This document shows positions 19,910-28,057 of a stretch of DNA of 64,000 nt, piece after piece (positions within the stretch are counted from its first letter, which is position 1; each line of letters opens with the position of its first letter). The notes under the pieces are model-generated. The model saw only the letters and a list, made by a program, of their open reading frames with translations, ran no database searches and was not told where the DNA came from. The DNA comes from Luteolibacter ambystomatis (lineage in GTDB: Bacteria > Verrucomicrobiota > Verrucomicrobiia > Verrucomicrobiales > Akkermansiaceae): positions 1,178,001 to 1,242,000 of the forward strand of contig NZ_CP073100.1 of NCBI RefSeq assembly GCF_018137965.1, given 5' to 3'. Both the position numbers and the translations under genes were made by a program.

Positions 19910-20989
19910 TCAGGAGCGGTCACGCCACATGACCAGATCGGCCAGCGGCATCCGGCCATCGTGGTGCCAGAAAAGGGGCGGCTGCTGGGATTGTCCCAGC
20001 GCGCAGGTGCGCGGCGCGGCCAGCGGTTCCATGCGGTCAGCCAAGGCATCCTCGCAGGGATGGATCGCCATGGTGGAAAGATAAGCGGTTTCCGGCCCCA
20101 GAGCTTCACGAAGGCGGCCGCCGGAGGGCAGGGGGTGGACGGTGGCGTAACCATTCAGCGGGCCGGGAGCCAGGGTTGGATCGGTCTGATAGACCACCGT
20201 CCAACTGGTATCGCCCGGGCTTTCCCACAGGGTGGTGTCCTCGCCATTCGCGGCTTGGAAACGGACCAGTTCACGGGCGTTCGCGATTGCACCGCTTTCC
20301 GAGAGCGTGAGGGGAAGGCGTGGCTCTTCCTTCCGGTGGCGTGCCATCGCGCGGGCCAGCCGCTCGGAGAAGGCGCGGGCGGAGATCGGGCCGCCAGCCA
20401 CATACACCGCCTGCAGCGAGAGGCAGCCGCGTTGCTCGAAGGCGAGGATGTCCCGCGCCGCGAGTTCCGCTGCCCGGTCATCCGGGTCGAACACCACGCC
20501 GATGCTCAATTTTGGGCCATGCTCGATGATCGGAATCCCGGGCGGCAGCATGTGGCGGAAGGTCTCCATCGTGGACGCTTGTCCGAACAACACCGCGGCC
20601 GTACTGTCCCGCCATGCATCCGGGAAGTCGTGCCGGATCTCGACCAGTGCCGATAGTTCCGGCGGCAGCATCGCCACCCAGGCCTCGAATTCCGGCATGC
20701 CCGCGGAGGGTAGCTTTACCCGATTGTGGGCACCCACCAGCAGACCCCGGACGACCGATTGAAACGCCGAGTGCGGGGTATTTCCGCTGATGACATGGAG
20801 CAACGGGGAAAGAGGTGCCGCTCTGGCCCGGGTGTCACCGCGTGGAATCCAAGCATCGAGCGCGTCCACGGCCCCGAGCTGGGTTTCCAGCAGGGCGTGG
20901 AGGGACGTGGCATCGAAATCCCCGAGCCACGGCACCAGGTGGTCGCGGCTGGCCAACAGGGCCTCGATGCGCTGGCGGGTGGTGGTCAT
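19910..20989 (-). CDS. LuxC-family acyl-CoA/acyl-protein reductase
   Basis: The product (359 residues) belongs to the LuxC acyl-CoA reductase family (PF05893), which makes long-chain aldehydes from activated acyl groups with NADPH. The catalytic cysteine is visible as C189 in 'FEQRGCLSLQ', the family's 'RGC.S.Q' block, and 'HVISGNTPHSAFQSVVRGLL' is the usual N-terminal nucleotide-binding segment. It is shorter than Vibrio LuxC (about 480 residues), as expected of the non-luminous members. Its ATG overlaps the stop of the LuxE-like gene, so the two are translationally coupled; the IF-1-like gene follows. No luciferase subunits are present, so light is not the product. Confidence 0.85.
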   Translation of the reverse strand: MTTTRQRIEALLASRDHLVPWLGDFDATSLHALLETQLGAVDALDAWIPRGDTRARAAPLSPLLHVISGNTPHSAFQSVVRGLLVGAHNRVKLPSAGMPEFEAWVAMLPPELSALVEIRHDFPDAWRDSTAAVLFGQASTMETFRHMLPPGIPIIEHGPKLSIGVVFDPDDRAAELAARDILAFEQRGCLSLQAVYVAGGPISARAFSERLARAMARHRKEEPRLPLTLSESGAIANARELVRFQAANGEDTTLWESPGDTSWTVVYQTDPTLAPGPLNGYATVHPLPSGGRLREALGPETAYLSTMAIHPCEDALADRMEPLAAPRTCALGQSQQPPLFWHHDGRMPLADLVMWRDRS

Positions 20990-22020
20990 GAAGGATTGAG
21001 GAGATCATCGGCGCGGCGCGAGCAGCCGCGGGGCAGGGCGGCGGGGTCGCGGCCGAGCAGGGTGAAGGAGTTTTCCCCCGTGGCGATGGCCAGATCCTGG
21101 GTGCGGATGGCCGCGACCGAACCGAGATTGGCCAGATCCACGACCTCCAGATAACCGGGCTCGCCGGGGGAGGCGATCCGGCCTGTTTCCGGATCAATGA
21201 CGCGGATGCGCGTCCACGGGCTGCCACGGTGGGCGGTCTCGCCATTCCACGCGTAGAAGGGCGAACTGAGTTCGGTCATGCCGTATTCGTTGAGCAGTTT
21301 GGATGGCTTGATGGCGAAGCGTTCGGCCACCAGAGCGCGGAAAGCGGCGGGTTCCAGTTCCACCTTCACGCCCTTGTAGCCGCCGGTTTCGAAGATCCAT
21401 GAGCCCGGCGGGAGTGGCACGGCTTGGCGGGATTCGATCATCCGCAGCAGCCCCAAGGCGGTGGAAAACAGGGTGATGGGCTCACCCTTGGCCACCGCTT
21501 CGGCCAGCGGTGCGGGATCGATCCTGCCTGTTGAGTCGATCAACCAGCGATCCCTTGCCAGCGGTGCATGAGCCTGCTGGAGGGTGCCGAACATATGAAC
21601 CAGCGAGGAATCGGGAGCGTCGGCGGGAGATTGGGATAGGAACCAAGGATTGACAGGAACCGGCAGTCCGATCCGCTCCCAGCCCCGGATGATCGAGGTT
21701 TCATACAGCGTGAGATCCTCGAATGCGTGCTCGCCGCGGATGTCCCGGGTGGTGCCGGAAGTGCGGAAGACGGCCTGGACCGCCCCGGCTGGAAAGCACC
21801 GGAGCGGGTGGCGGGTGAGCTTGAAGGCATCCGTTGGAACGGCGGGGATTTCCTGCCAGCCGGTTAGGGTTTCCGGAGTGCGGCCGAGGGCGCTGGAGTA
21901 GCGGCGGTAGGGCGCGTTCAACTCGAATTGATGGCGGAAAACCTTCAGAGCCATCTCATCGAACGACGGCTCCGCACCGGTTCCATGCATCCAATCCAAC
22001 AGTTTCTCGCGGAGTTCCAT
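20986..22020 (-). CDS. LuxE-family acyl-protein synthetase
   Basis: LuxE adenylates a fatty acid with ATP and passes the acyl group on for reduction by LuxC. The product shows the family pattern (PF04443): 'VFRTSGTTRDIRGEH' for the ATP/adenylate-binding loop, and 'LLNEYGMTELSSPFY', the adenylate-forming A5 motif 'YG.TE'. I chose the ATG at 22020 (MELREKLLDW), since the frame extending to 22122 adds an unlikely basic leader. The predicted 344 residues are close to the normal LuxE length. First gene of a three-gene operon with the LuxC-like and IF-1-like genes. The acyl substrate is unknown. Confidence 0.85.
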   Translation of the reverse strand: MELREKLLDWMHGTGAEPSFDEMALKVFRHQFELNAPYRRYSSALGRTPETLTGWQEIPAVPTDAFKLTRHPLRCFPAGAVQAVFRTSGTTRDIRGEHAFEDLTLYETSIIRGWERIGLPVPVNPWFLSQSPADAPDSSLVHMFGTLQQAHAPLARDRWLIDSTGRIDPAPLAEAVAKGEPITLFSTALGLLRMIESRQAVPLPPGSWIFETGGYKGVKVELEPAAFRALVAERFAIKPSKLLNEYGMTELSSPFYAWNGETAHRGSPWTRIRVIDPETGRIASPGEPGYLEVVDLANLGSVAAIRTQDLAIATGENSFTLLGRDPAALPRGCSRRADDLLNPS

Positions 22021-22192
22021 CAGGCCTGCCCATGGGCTTAGGGCCTCCCGTGCCGGATGGAAAGCGATCTGTGAGGATGGCCTGCCACGCGCTGGCTTGA
22101 CGGGTGCCCCTGCGGATTTCAATGATCGCGGTGTTGCAAGCTGCTGCGGCTTGGCGCACTATCCGCCGCATAACCCCACTTTAATCCCAGCC

Positions 22193-22648
22193 ATGTCTTC
22201 CCGCCTTCTCCTCGGTATCGCCGCCCTCAGCGGATCGTTGCTCGTTTCCTGCACGGTTTATCCCGAAGGCCGCACGCCCGGCAAGAAGGGTCCTCATCCG
22301 CAGGACAACGTCATGACGCCCGAGCAGCAGGCGCTGCAGAAGCAGCGCGACGAGCTGAAAAAGAAAAAGGAAGAGGAAGAGGCGAAGAAGAAGCAGGAGG
22401 AGCTCGCCAACAAGCCCCCGGAAAATCTCAACAAGACGGAGGGTACTGGTGAGACCACCCAGCCGAAGCCGCCGAAGCAGGAGAACAAGAAGGACTACCC
22501 CTTCGCCAATCCGGTGCCGGGCAAGGAAGGCTTTGTCTTCAGCCCCTATAACAACAAGATGGTGGACGTCCGCGACATCGCCAGCGGCACCCTTGTTGAG
22601 GACCCGACCTACAAGGCCGGCGACAAGAAGTACTTCCGCGTTCCTTGA
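22193..22648 (+). CDS. Lipoprotein with Lys/Glu-rich coiled region
   Basis: The sequence MSSRLLLGIAALSGSLLVSC has a lipobox (LVSC), so Cys-20 is probably lipidated and the protein anchored to a membrane. Residues 45-70 are almost pure Lys, Glu and Gln and should form an exposed helix. The C-terminal 50 residues form a small conserved-looking domain ('DYPFANPVPGKEGFVFSPYNNKMVDV', here read in two parts: 'FANPVPGKEGFVFSPYNNK' and 'VDVRDIASGTLVEDP'). Such 'P.G..GFV.SPY....VDV..I..GT.V.DP' proteins are common and unstudied in this phylum. A terminator follows. The opposite-strand open frame here is spurious. Confidence 0.8.
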   Translation: MSSRLLLGIAALSGSLLVSCTVYPEGRTPGKKGPHPQDNVMTPEQQALQKQRDELKKKKEEEEAKKKQEELANKPPENLNKTEGTGETTQPKPPKQENKKDYPFANPVPGKEGFVFSPYNNKMVDVRDIASGTLVEDPTYKAGDKKYFRVP

Positions 22649-22670
22649 TCGGGCATTAGCGTTTTCGAGC

Positions 22671-22708
22671 CGGCCGGGTTCGTTCCGCGGACCCGGCCGT
22701 TTCATTTT
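22671..22708 (+). terminator. Intrinsic terminator after the lipoprotein gene
   Basis: CGGCCGGGT, an 11-base loop, ACCCGGCCG, then TTTCATTTT. A strong nine-pair stem with a U-rich tail, 22 bases after the stop of the lipoprotein and directly before tyrA, so it separates the two transcription units. Confidence 0.85.
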
Positions 22709-22711
22709 CCA

Positions 22712-23575
22712 ATGAGCATGGATTTCAAGAAGGTCGCGATTCTCGGCGGAGGGTTGCTCGGCGGTTCGCTGGCACTCGCGCTGGCTCAAAAGCATTCCGG
22801 GACGGAGGTGACCCTGTGGTCCCGCCGCGAGGAAACCACCATGCGCGCCCGGGAACTGGGGATTTCAGGAGCCACATCGGACCTGCGCACGGCTGTCGCC
22901 GGAGCGGATCTGGTGGTGCTGGCCGTGCCCGTGGGGGGGATGCCCGCGCTGGTGCAGGCCGCGCTGGAAGCGGGTCTGAACACCGGAGCGCTTGTGACGG
23001 ATGTCGGCAGTGTGAAGGGCATCGTTCACTCGACCCTGCCCGCCGTGCTGGCCACTCACGGTGTGGTGTTCATCGGCAGCCATCCGATGGCGGGCTCCGA
23101 GCATGGCGGCATCGGTGCCGCCAAGGCGTCTCTTTTCGAATCCGCGGCTTGCATCCTCACCGATGACCAGCACGCGCCCGCCGCTCTTCGCACGAGTTTG
23201 GAAGGATTCTGGCAGGCGGTGGGTTGTCGTACCGCGTGGATGATCTCCGCGATTCACGATGAATTGGTTGCGAGGATTTCCCACCTTCCCCACGTGATCG
23301 CCGCCGCCGGGGCCACCGTGGCCTTGCGCGATACCGGAGACGGTCGTTTCGCCGGAGGTGGCCTCCGCGATACCACCCGTGTGGCCGGGGGCGATCCGGA
23401 GATGTGGACGGAGATCCTGCTGGAGAACCGCGAGGCACTGGCCGCCCCGCTGCGTGAGACCATCGCCAACCTGCGCGAAATGCTTGCCTCGCTGGAAGCG
23501 GGCGACCATGAAAGCGTCCACCGTCTGCTGGCCACCGCCAAGGTCCGCCGCGACGCGCTACCCACCCACCGCTAG
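22712..23575 (+). CDS. tyrA: Prephenate dehydrogenase family protein TyrA
   Basis: The enzyme oxidatively decarboxylates prephenate (or arogenate) to make the tyrosine precursor. Visible motifs are the NAD(P)-binding 'GGGLLGGSLALAL' at residues 12-24, 'SHPMAGSEHGG' and 'IHDELVARISHLPHVIAAA', with 'GGLRDTTRVAGGDPEMW' towards the C-terminus, all diagnostic for the family. The 287 residues match the monofunctional form, without chorismate mutase or ACT domain, so feedback control by tyrosine is not obvious. Nine bases separate it from aroA, in the common order tyrA-aroA-cmk. Either ATG (22712 or 22718) could be the start. Its first bases follow a terminator, so its promoter is either upstream of that or within it. 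Confidence 0.93.
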   Translation: MSMDFKKVAILGGGLLGGSLALALAQKHSGTEVTLWSRREETTMRARELGISGATSDLRTAVAGADLVVLAVPVGGMPALVQAALEAGLNTGALVTDVGSVKGIVHSTLPAVLATHGVVFIGSHPMAGSEHGGIGAAKASLFESAACILTDDQHAPAALRTSLEGFWQAVGCRTAWMISAIHDELVARISHLPHVIAAAGATVALRDTGDGRFAGGGLRDTTRVAGGDPEMWTEILLENREALAAPLRETIANLREMLASLEAGDHESVHRLLATAKVRRDALPTHR

Positions 23576-23584
23576 CTTTTCATC

Positions 23585-24937
23585 ATGTCGGAATTCCGAG
23601 TCAAATCGATCGAAACCCTTCACGCCGAGTTCCGGGTGCCGGGGGACAAGAGCATGTCCCACCGCGCTGCAATCCTGGCGGGCCTCTCCAACGGCTCCTG
23701 TACGATCACGAACTTCCTTCCCAGCGAGGATTGTCTAAACACGCTCAATGCGATGCAGGCGCTCGGCGCGGAGGTGGAGGTGCTGGAGGAACTGGAAGGC
23801 TACGGCCCGGTGGCGATGACCATCGGCGGCCGCTCGATGCAGCTCCAGGCACCGGTCGAGCCGATCGACTGCGGTAACTCCGGCACCGGCATGCGCCTGC
23901 TCGCGGGCCTGTTGGCCGCGCAACCGTTCACGTCCGAACTCTTCGGCGACGCCTCGCTTTCGTCCCGTCCCATGGGCCGTATCACCAAGCCGCTCGAGGA
24001 AATGGGCGCGAAGATCGAGACGCTGGGTGAGAAGCCCGGCTGCGCTCCGCTCCGCATCCACGGCGGCAAGCTGAATCCGATCCGCTATGAGATGCCGATG
24101 GCCAGCGCCCAGGTGAAGAGCGCCGTGCTGCTCGCCGGTCTGTTCACGGAAGGCCGCACCACCGTGACCCAACCCGCGGAAACCCGGGATCATACCGAGC
24201 GCATGCTCGAGTCCTTCCGCGTCCGCACGATCCGTGATGGCAATGCGATCACGATCTACGGCGACCAGATGCCGCAGGCCTGCGACTTCGTGGTGCCGGG
24301 TGACATTTCCAGCGCGGCCTTCTGGCTTGTCGCGGCTGCGGCGTTGCCAGGCTCGCGCCTCATGATCAAGGACGTGGGCCTGAATCCGACCCGCACGGCC
24401 ATCATCAACGTGCTTGTCCGCATGGGTGCCCACATCATCGTGGCCGAGCACCAGACCGAAGGCGAAGCCATCGGCAACATCGAGGTCCACGGTGCTGCGC
24501 TCAAGGGCACCTCGTTGCTGCCGGAAGAAATTCCGAATCTTATCGACGAGATCCCCGTCATCGCCGTGGCCGCCGCGCTTGCCGAAGGCACCACCATCAT
24601 CCGCAACGCCCGCGAACTGCGCGTGAAGGAAACCGACCGCATCGCCACCGTGGTGGAGAACCTGCGCCTGATGGGCGGGGATGTGACCGAGTTCGAGGAC
24701 GGCATGGAAGTCCACGGCGGCAAGCCGTTGATCGGTGCGGATCTCGATTCCTACGGTGACCATCGTATTGCCATGGCCTTCGCCATCGCCGGTTTGTTCG
24801 CCTCCGGCGAGACCGTGGTGAAGAACACCGAGTGTGTGAACACGTCCTATCCGGGCTTCCGCAAGCACCTCGATGCGATCCGCCACGAGCGCACGAATCC
24901 CGGGGATTTCGAAATGAAAACCCTCGTCCGGGCATGA
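23585..24937 (+). CDS. aroA: 3-phosphoshikimate 1-carboxyvinyltransferase (EPSP synthase)
   Basis: AroA joins phosphoenolpyruvate to shikimate-3-phosphate on the way to chorismate. The 450-residue product has the substrate-binding 'GDKSMSHRAAILAGLSNG', 'DCGNSGTGMRLLAGLLA', 'GDISSAAFWLVAAAA', 'RVKETDRIA' and 'GDHRIAMAFAIAG', all canonical. 'GNSGTG' rather than 'GNAGTA' in the glyphosate-binding region is typical of class II-like enzymes, which tend to tolerate that inhibitor; this is an inference from motif type. It sits between tyrA and cmk; its stop overlaps the cmk start (ATGA). Confidence 0.97.
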   Translation: MSEFRVKSIETLHAEFRVPGDKSMSHRAAILAGLSNGSCTITNFLPSEDCLNTLNAMQALGAEVEVLEELEGYGPVAMTIGGRSMQLQAPVEPIDCGNSGTGMRLLAGLLAAQPFTSELFGDASLSSRPMGRITKPLEEMGAKIETLGEKPGCAPLRIHGGKLNPIRYEMPMASAQVKSAVLLAGLFTEGRTTVTQPAETRDHTERMLESFRVRTIRDGNAITIYGDQMPQACDFVVPGDISSAAFWLVAAAALPGSRLMIKDVGLNPTRTAIINVLVRMGAHIIVAEHQTEGEAIGNIEVHGAALKGTSLLPEEIPNLIDEIPVIAVAAALAEGTTIIRNARELRVKETDRIATVVENLRLMGGDVTEFEDGMEVHGGKPLIGADLDSYGDHRIAMAFAIAGLFASGETVVKNTECVNTSYPGFRKHLDAIRHERTNPGDFEMKTLVRA

Positions 24938-25602
24938 CCTCCATCGCACCGGACTCCGGTAACGTCGCCATCGCCATTGATGGTCCCGCGGCTTCGGGCA
25001 AGAGCACGCTCGCCCGCATCCTCGCGGACCAGCTTGGCCTGGTGATGGTCAATTCCGGCGCGATGTACCGGGCGGTGACCTGGAAGGTGCTGCGCGAGGG
25101 CGTGGATTCCCATGATGCAGGCGCCGTGATCCGCGTGTTGCGGGAAACGATTCTCGAATGTGGCGATGACGGCCGCTATTCCACCATCAAGGTGGATGGC
25201 ATCGATCCCGGCGATGAGCTCCGCAGCGAGGCGGTGAATGCGAATGTCTCCGCCGTCTCCGCCGTGCCGGAAGTGCGCGAGGCGCTGGTAGCCTTGCAGC
25301 GTGACTATCTGAAGCGTGCCAGTGTGGTCATGGAAGGCCGCGACATCGGCTCGGTGGTGTTTCCGGACACGCCATACAAGATCTACGTCGATGCGGACGA
25401 GGAAGTCCGCGCCGCGCGCCGCCGCGATGCGGGCGAACTGGATGCGGTTTCCAAACGGGATGCCGCCGACAGCCGCAGGGCCACCGCGCCGTTGATGGTG
25501 GCGGACGGGGCGACGGTGCTCGATACCTCCGATCACACGATTGAATCGGGAGTCGCCGCGGCAATCGAGATTCTCAAGGCCCAGGGCCTACATCTGATTT
25601 GA
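24934..25602 (+). CDS. cmk: Cytidylate kinase
   Basis: Cmk phosphorylates CMP and dCMP using ATP. The P-loop 'IDGPAASGKSTLARILA' lies at residues 14-30, followed by 'VNSGAMYRAVTWK', and 'VVMEGRDIGSVVFPD' and 'RAARRRDAGELDA' further on, which are the normal cmk motifs. The start at 24934 (MTSIAPDSG) overlaps the end of aroA by four bases. At 222 residues the length is normal. An upstream in-frame ATG would only read through the aroA end. The gene after it, plsC, starts at a TTGA overlap, so the pair is translationally coupled. Confidence 0.96.
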   Translation: MTSIAPDSGNVAIAIDGPAASGKSTLARILADQLGLVMVNSGAMYRAVTWKVLREGVDSHDAGAVIRVLRETILECGDDGRYSTIKVDGIDPGDELRSEAVNANVSAVSAVPEVREALVALQRDYLKRASVVMEGRDIGSVVFPDTPYKIYVDADEEVRAARRRDAGELDAVSKRDAADSRRATAPLMVADGATVLDTSDHTIESGVAAAIEILKAQGLHLI

Positions 25603-26216
25603 ATCGCATGATGCGTTGGATTTACTGGTTCGGCTGGATGACGCTGGGTTCGGCGTTCCGTTCATTGTTCGGCATGCGGGTGATCGGTGCGGAAAAGCTC
25701 GTCACCGAAGGTGCCGTGCTGGTGGCATCGAATCATGAGAGCTTTCTTGATCCGCCACTCATCGGGAATCTCTACACCACCGAGATGTGGTATCTCGCCC
25801 GCAAGACCTTGTTCCGGGATTTCGGCGCGTGGTTGTATCCACGATGGAACGCGATTCCGGTTGATCAGGATCGTCCGGACATGGGCAGTCTGAAAACGGT
25901 GATCAAGTTGCTCAAGGAAGGGAAGCGAGTCCTTGTGTTCCCGGAAGGCGAGCGCACGCTCGATGGCAATCTGGGCGAGGTCCAACCCGGCATCGGATTG
26001 ATTGCGGTGAAGTCCGGTGCGGTCATCCAGCCGGTGCGCATTCGTGGTGCGCGTGAAGCTCTGCCGCGCGGCTCCGGGAAGATCCGCTTTGCGCGCATCT
26101 CGGTGACCGTGGGTGATCCGATCCGGTTGACCGAGGAGGAGATCAAGGCCTCACACGGCAAGGAAGGCTACCAAGTGATTTCGAAGCGGATCATGGACGC
26201 CATCGCGGCTCTCTGA
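25599..26216 (+). CDS. plsC: 1-acyl-sn-glycerol-3-phosphate acyltransferase
   Basis: PlsC adds the second acyl chain to lysophosphatidic acid in phospholipid synthesis at the inner membrane. The H-x4-D catalytic motif is seen as 'NHESFLD' and the substrate motif as 'VFPEGERTLDG'. One hydrophobic N-terminal helix ('MRWIYWFGWMTLGSAFRSLF') anchors it. The start may be the TTG at 25599 that overlaps the cmk stop or the ATG at 25608 or 25611. At about 205 residues it is a short, normal member. Last gene of tyrA-aroA-cmk-plsC; a REP-like repeat begins at its stop codon. Confidence 0.9.
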   Translation: MNRMMRWIYWFGWMTLGSAFRSLFGMRVIGAEKLVTEGAVLVASNHESFLDPPLIGNLYTTEMWYLARKTLFRDFGAWLYPRWNAIPVDQDRPDMGSLKTVIKLLKEGKRVLVFPEGERTLDGNLGEVQPGIGLIAVKSGAVIQPVRIRGAREALPRGSGKIRFARISVTVGDPIRLTEEEIKASHGKEGYQVISKRIMDAIAAL

Positions 26217-26248
26217 TCGTAGCCGGGAGTCGTGAGACTTCGGGCTGG
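26216..26248 (+). repeat. REP-like palindromic repeat, copy 2
   Basis: ATCGTAGCCGGGAGTCG-TGAGACTTCGGGCTGG, starting on the last base of the plsC stop codon. Same family as copies at 6746, 26359 and 46991. It faces copy 3 across about 110 bases of otherwise featureless DNA. Confidence 0.65.
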
Positions 26249-26358
26249 ACGGACAAACCTTTGCCTTCCGGAATTCCTTGTTCATCGTCTTTCGAAGTGA
26301 TTCAACGCGGAAGTCTCCAGGCGACTGCGATCTTGGCATTAGTCGGACTCCACCCCAC

Positions 26359-26384
26359 CTGAAGCCTTACGACTCCAGCTACCT
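26359..26384 (-). repeat. REP-like palindromic repeat, copy 3
   Basis: On the minus strand this reads GTAGCTGGAGTCGTAAGGCTTCAGG. Its TAG is the stop codon of the exonuclease gene, so the repeat forms the end of that gene. More decayed than copy 4. Confidence 0.55.
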
Positions 26385-26981
26385 TCTCAGTCGATGCCAG
26401 GTGGAAGTGTCCGGTGAAACCAGTCCCTCCACCGGTAGATCCTGCAAGCCGCAGGAAACGATCAGATCCTCCAACAGCACCAGCGAAGCCACAGCATCAT
26501 ACAGCGCGTCATGCCATCGCTTCTCCGGCACCAAGGCATCAACGGCAGCAGTAATGCCACGGTTTTCCGCCAGGGCTCCCAGTGAGTGATCCGGCAGCTC
26601 GGGCCAGGCGGCGCGGGCAAGCAGCAGCGTATCGATCCACGGTCCGAAGCCATGCCCGGGGAAGGCCCGGAGGAAACGTTTCTCCGTGCCCTTGCCATGA
26701 GCGACCACCACCGCTCCCGCGAGATGGTTTTTGAGATCCGGCCATAGCGAAAGCAGGGAAGGGGCATCCATCAGATGCTCGGACCCGATGCCGTGGACCT
26801 TCCGCGCCGACCATGTCACCGGTTGATCCGTTTTCAGGTAGGACATGAAGCGTCCGCCGTGTCCCTTTGCTGGCGACCATGCCGCCAGCCCGATTTGTAC
26901 CGGCGCATCCGTGCGACCGCGTGCGGCTCCGGCGGATTCGAAGTCGATGGAGGTAAAGCGGCAGTCGCGGACAAGCGTCAC
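26379..26981 (-). CDS. DnaQ-like 3'-5' exonuclease domain protein
   Basis: The product (200 residues) has the exonuclease fold: Exo I as 'SIDFESAG' (D13, E15), a weakened Exo II ('VVVAHGKGTEKRFL', lacking the usual Asp), and Exo III as 'RWHDALYDAVASLVLLEDL', where His and Asp complete the metal site. This is the DEDDh type seen in DNA polymerase III epsilon and RNase T-like proteins; the substrate here is unknown. The start is a GTG at 26981. The stop is provided by a REP-like repeat. Its 5' end is immediately next to a truncated M48 peptidase gene on the other strand, with the two start codons only two bases apart. Confidence 0.75.
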   Translation of the reverse strand: MTLVRDCRFTSIDFESAGAARGRTDAPVQIGLAAWSPAKGHGGRFMSYLKTDQPVTWSARKVHGIGSEHLMDAPSLLSLWPDLKNHLAGAVVVAHGKGTEKRFLRAFPGHGFGPWIDTLLLARAAWPELPDHSLGALAENRGITAAVDALVPEKRWHDALYDAVASLVLLEDLIVSCGLQDLPVEGLVSPDTSTWHRLRR

Positions 26982-26983
26982 CC

Positions 26984-28057
26984 GTGCAGGATGGCGGGAT
27001 GCGGGATGCGGCTCAAGCCCGGCTGTTGCAGTGCTCGGTTTCCCGGCAGAGGGAGTTGCTGGCGGATGCGGCCTCGGTCCAGTTTACGCGCAATCCGGAG
27101 GCCATGGCCCGCGCGTTGAAAGAGGTCGGCGGTACTTGGCGCCGCGGCACGTTGTTTCATCATCGGGCCATGGAGGCGCGGCATGTGTTCTTCGTGCCCA
27201 GTGACAGCATCGGGATGAAAACCCATCCGGATCTCGAGCAGCGTATCCGTGCCTTGGAACCAAAGTGGGATGGCAAATTCATCAAGGTCTCAATCCCTTC
27301 AGCCGAACTGCTGCACGGGCAGCCCAAGGCGGAGGCTTGGAATGCGAGTGCGGCTCCGGATCCGGACGCATTGATCGACCGTTGGCGCAAATCCTCGATG
27401 CTGCTGGTGCCGCAGGAAGCAAGGCTGGTGGTGCTGGCGATGGCGGGTGCACGCGAAAGCGACCCGCAGGCAGCGGTGGTCGGATCGGCTTTGGACAAAC
27501 TGACTCCGGCCCTCGCCTTCACGGTGACGGATTCGGCGCTGGCTCCTCTGAAGATGGTTCCCAAACCGGAACTGGTGCGGATGATCACGGCGGTCCGGGA
27601 GGCTTTGGCGGCGGAGCCGCTGACATGGCGAGGTGTCTGGATCCAGCAGATTGTGGAACGGCGGATCGCGCCAATGGTCGGTTTGATGGGATCCCCCACC
27701 TGTTCCTACCGCAGTCTGGAAAGCCTGCATCGTGAGACAGCGGTGATTCTCGCTGCCTTGGATGCTGAATCCGGTGATGGCACGGCGCTGGGAGCGGTGA
27801 TTCCGGAATATGTCCAACACACCGGGACTCCGTTCGTGGTGCCCGGACCGGAGGACCGGACCCCGGATCGGGTGGCGGAGGCCCTTCGGAGCTTCTGGGG
27901 TGCGACCCCGATGGTGAAGTCCCAGTTGATGCGCCTCTGTCGTCTGGCGATGGAGAATGACGGGACGATCAATGAGTGCGAGGAGCTGCTGCTGCGGGCG
28001 GTTTCCGTGGTCACGGGCCTGCCTCTGCCTCCCTCGGTTTCGGCCGGAAAAGCTTGA
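26984..28057 (+). pseudogene. M48-family metalloprotease, 5'-truncated
   Basis: The first 30 codons lead straight into 'SVSRQRELLADAASVQFTRNP', then 'ARHVFFVPSDS' and 'THPDLEQRIRALEP': the region just behind the active site in M48 peptidases of the HtpX/YhfN type ('SRQRE.LAD..AVQFTRNP', 'THPPL..RI..L.P'). The N-terminal membrane helices and the zinc-binding HExxH, which lie about 100-250 residues earlier in intact members, are absent. The rest, some 270 residues of a C-terminal helical domain, is intact and open. The frame starts (GTG 26984, ATG 26999) two bases from the divergent exonuclease start. It is either a decayed peptidase or a reused C-terminal domain. Confidence 0.65.
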
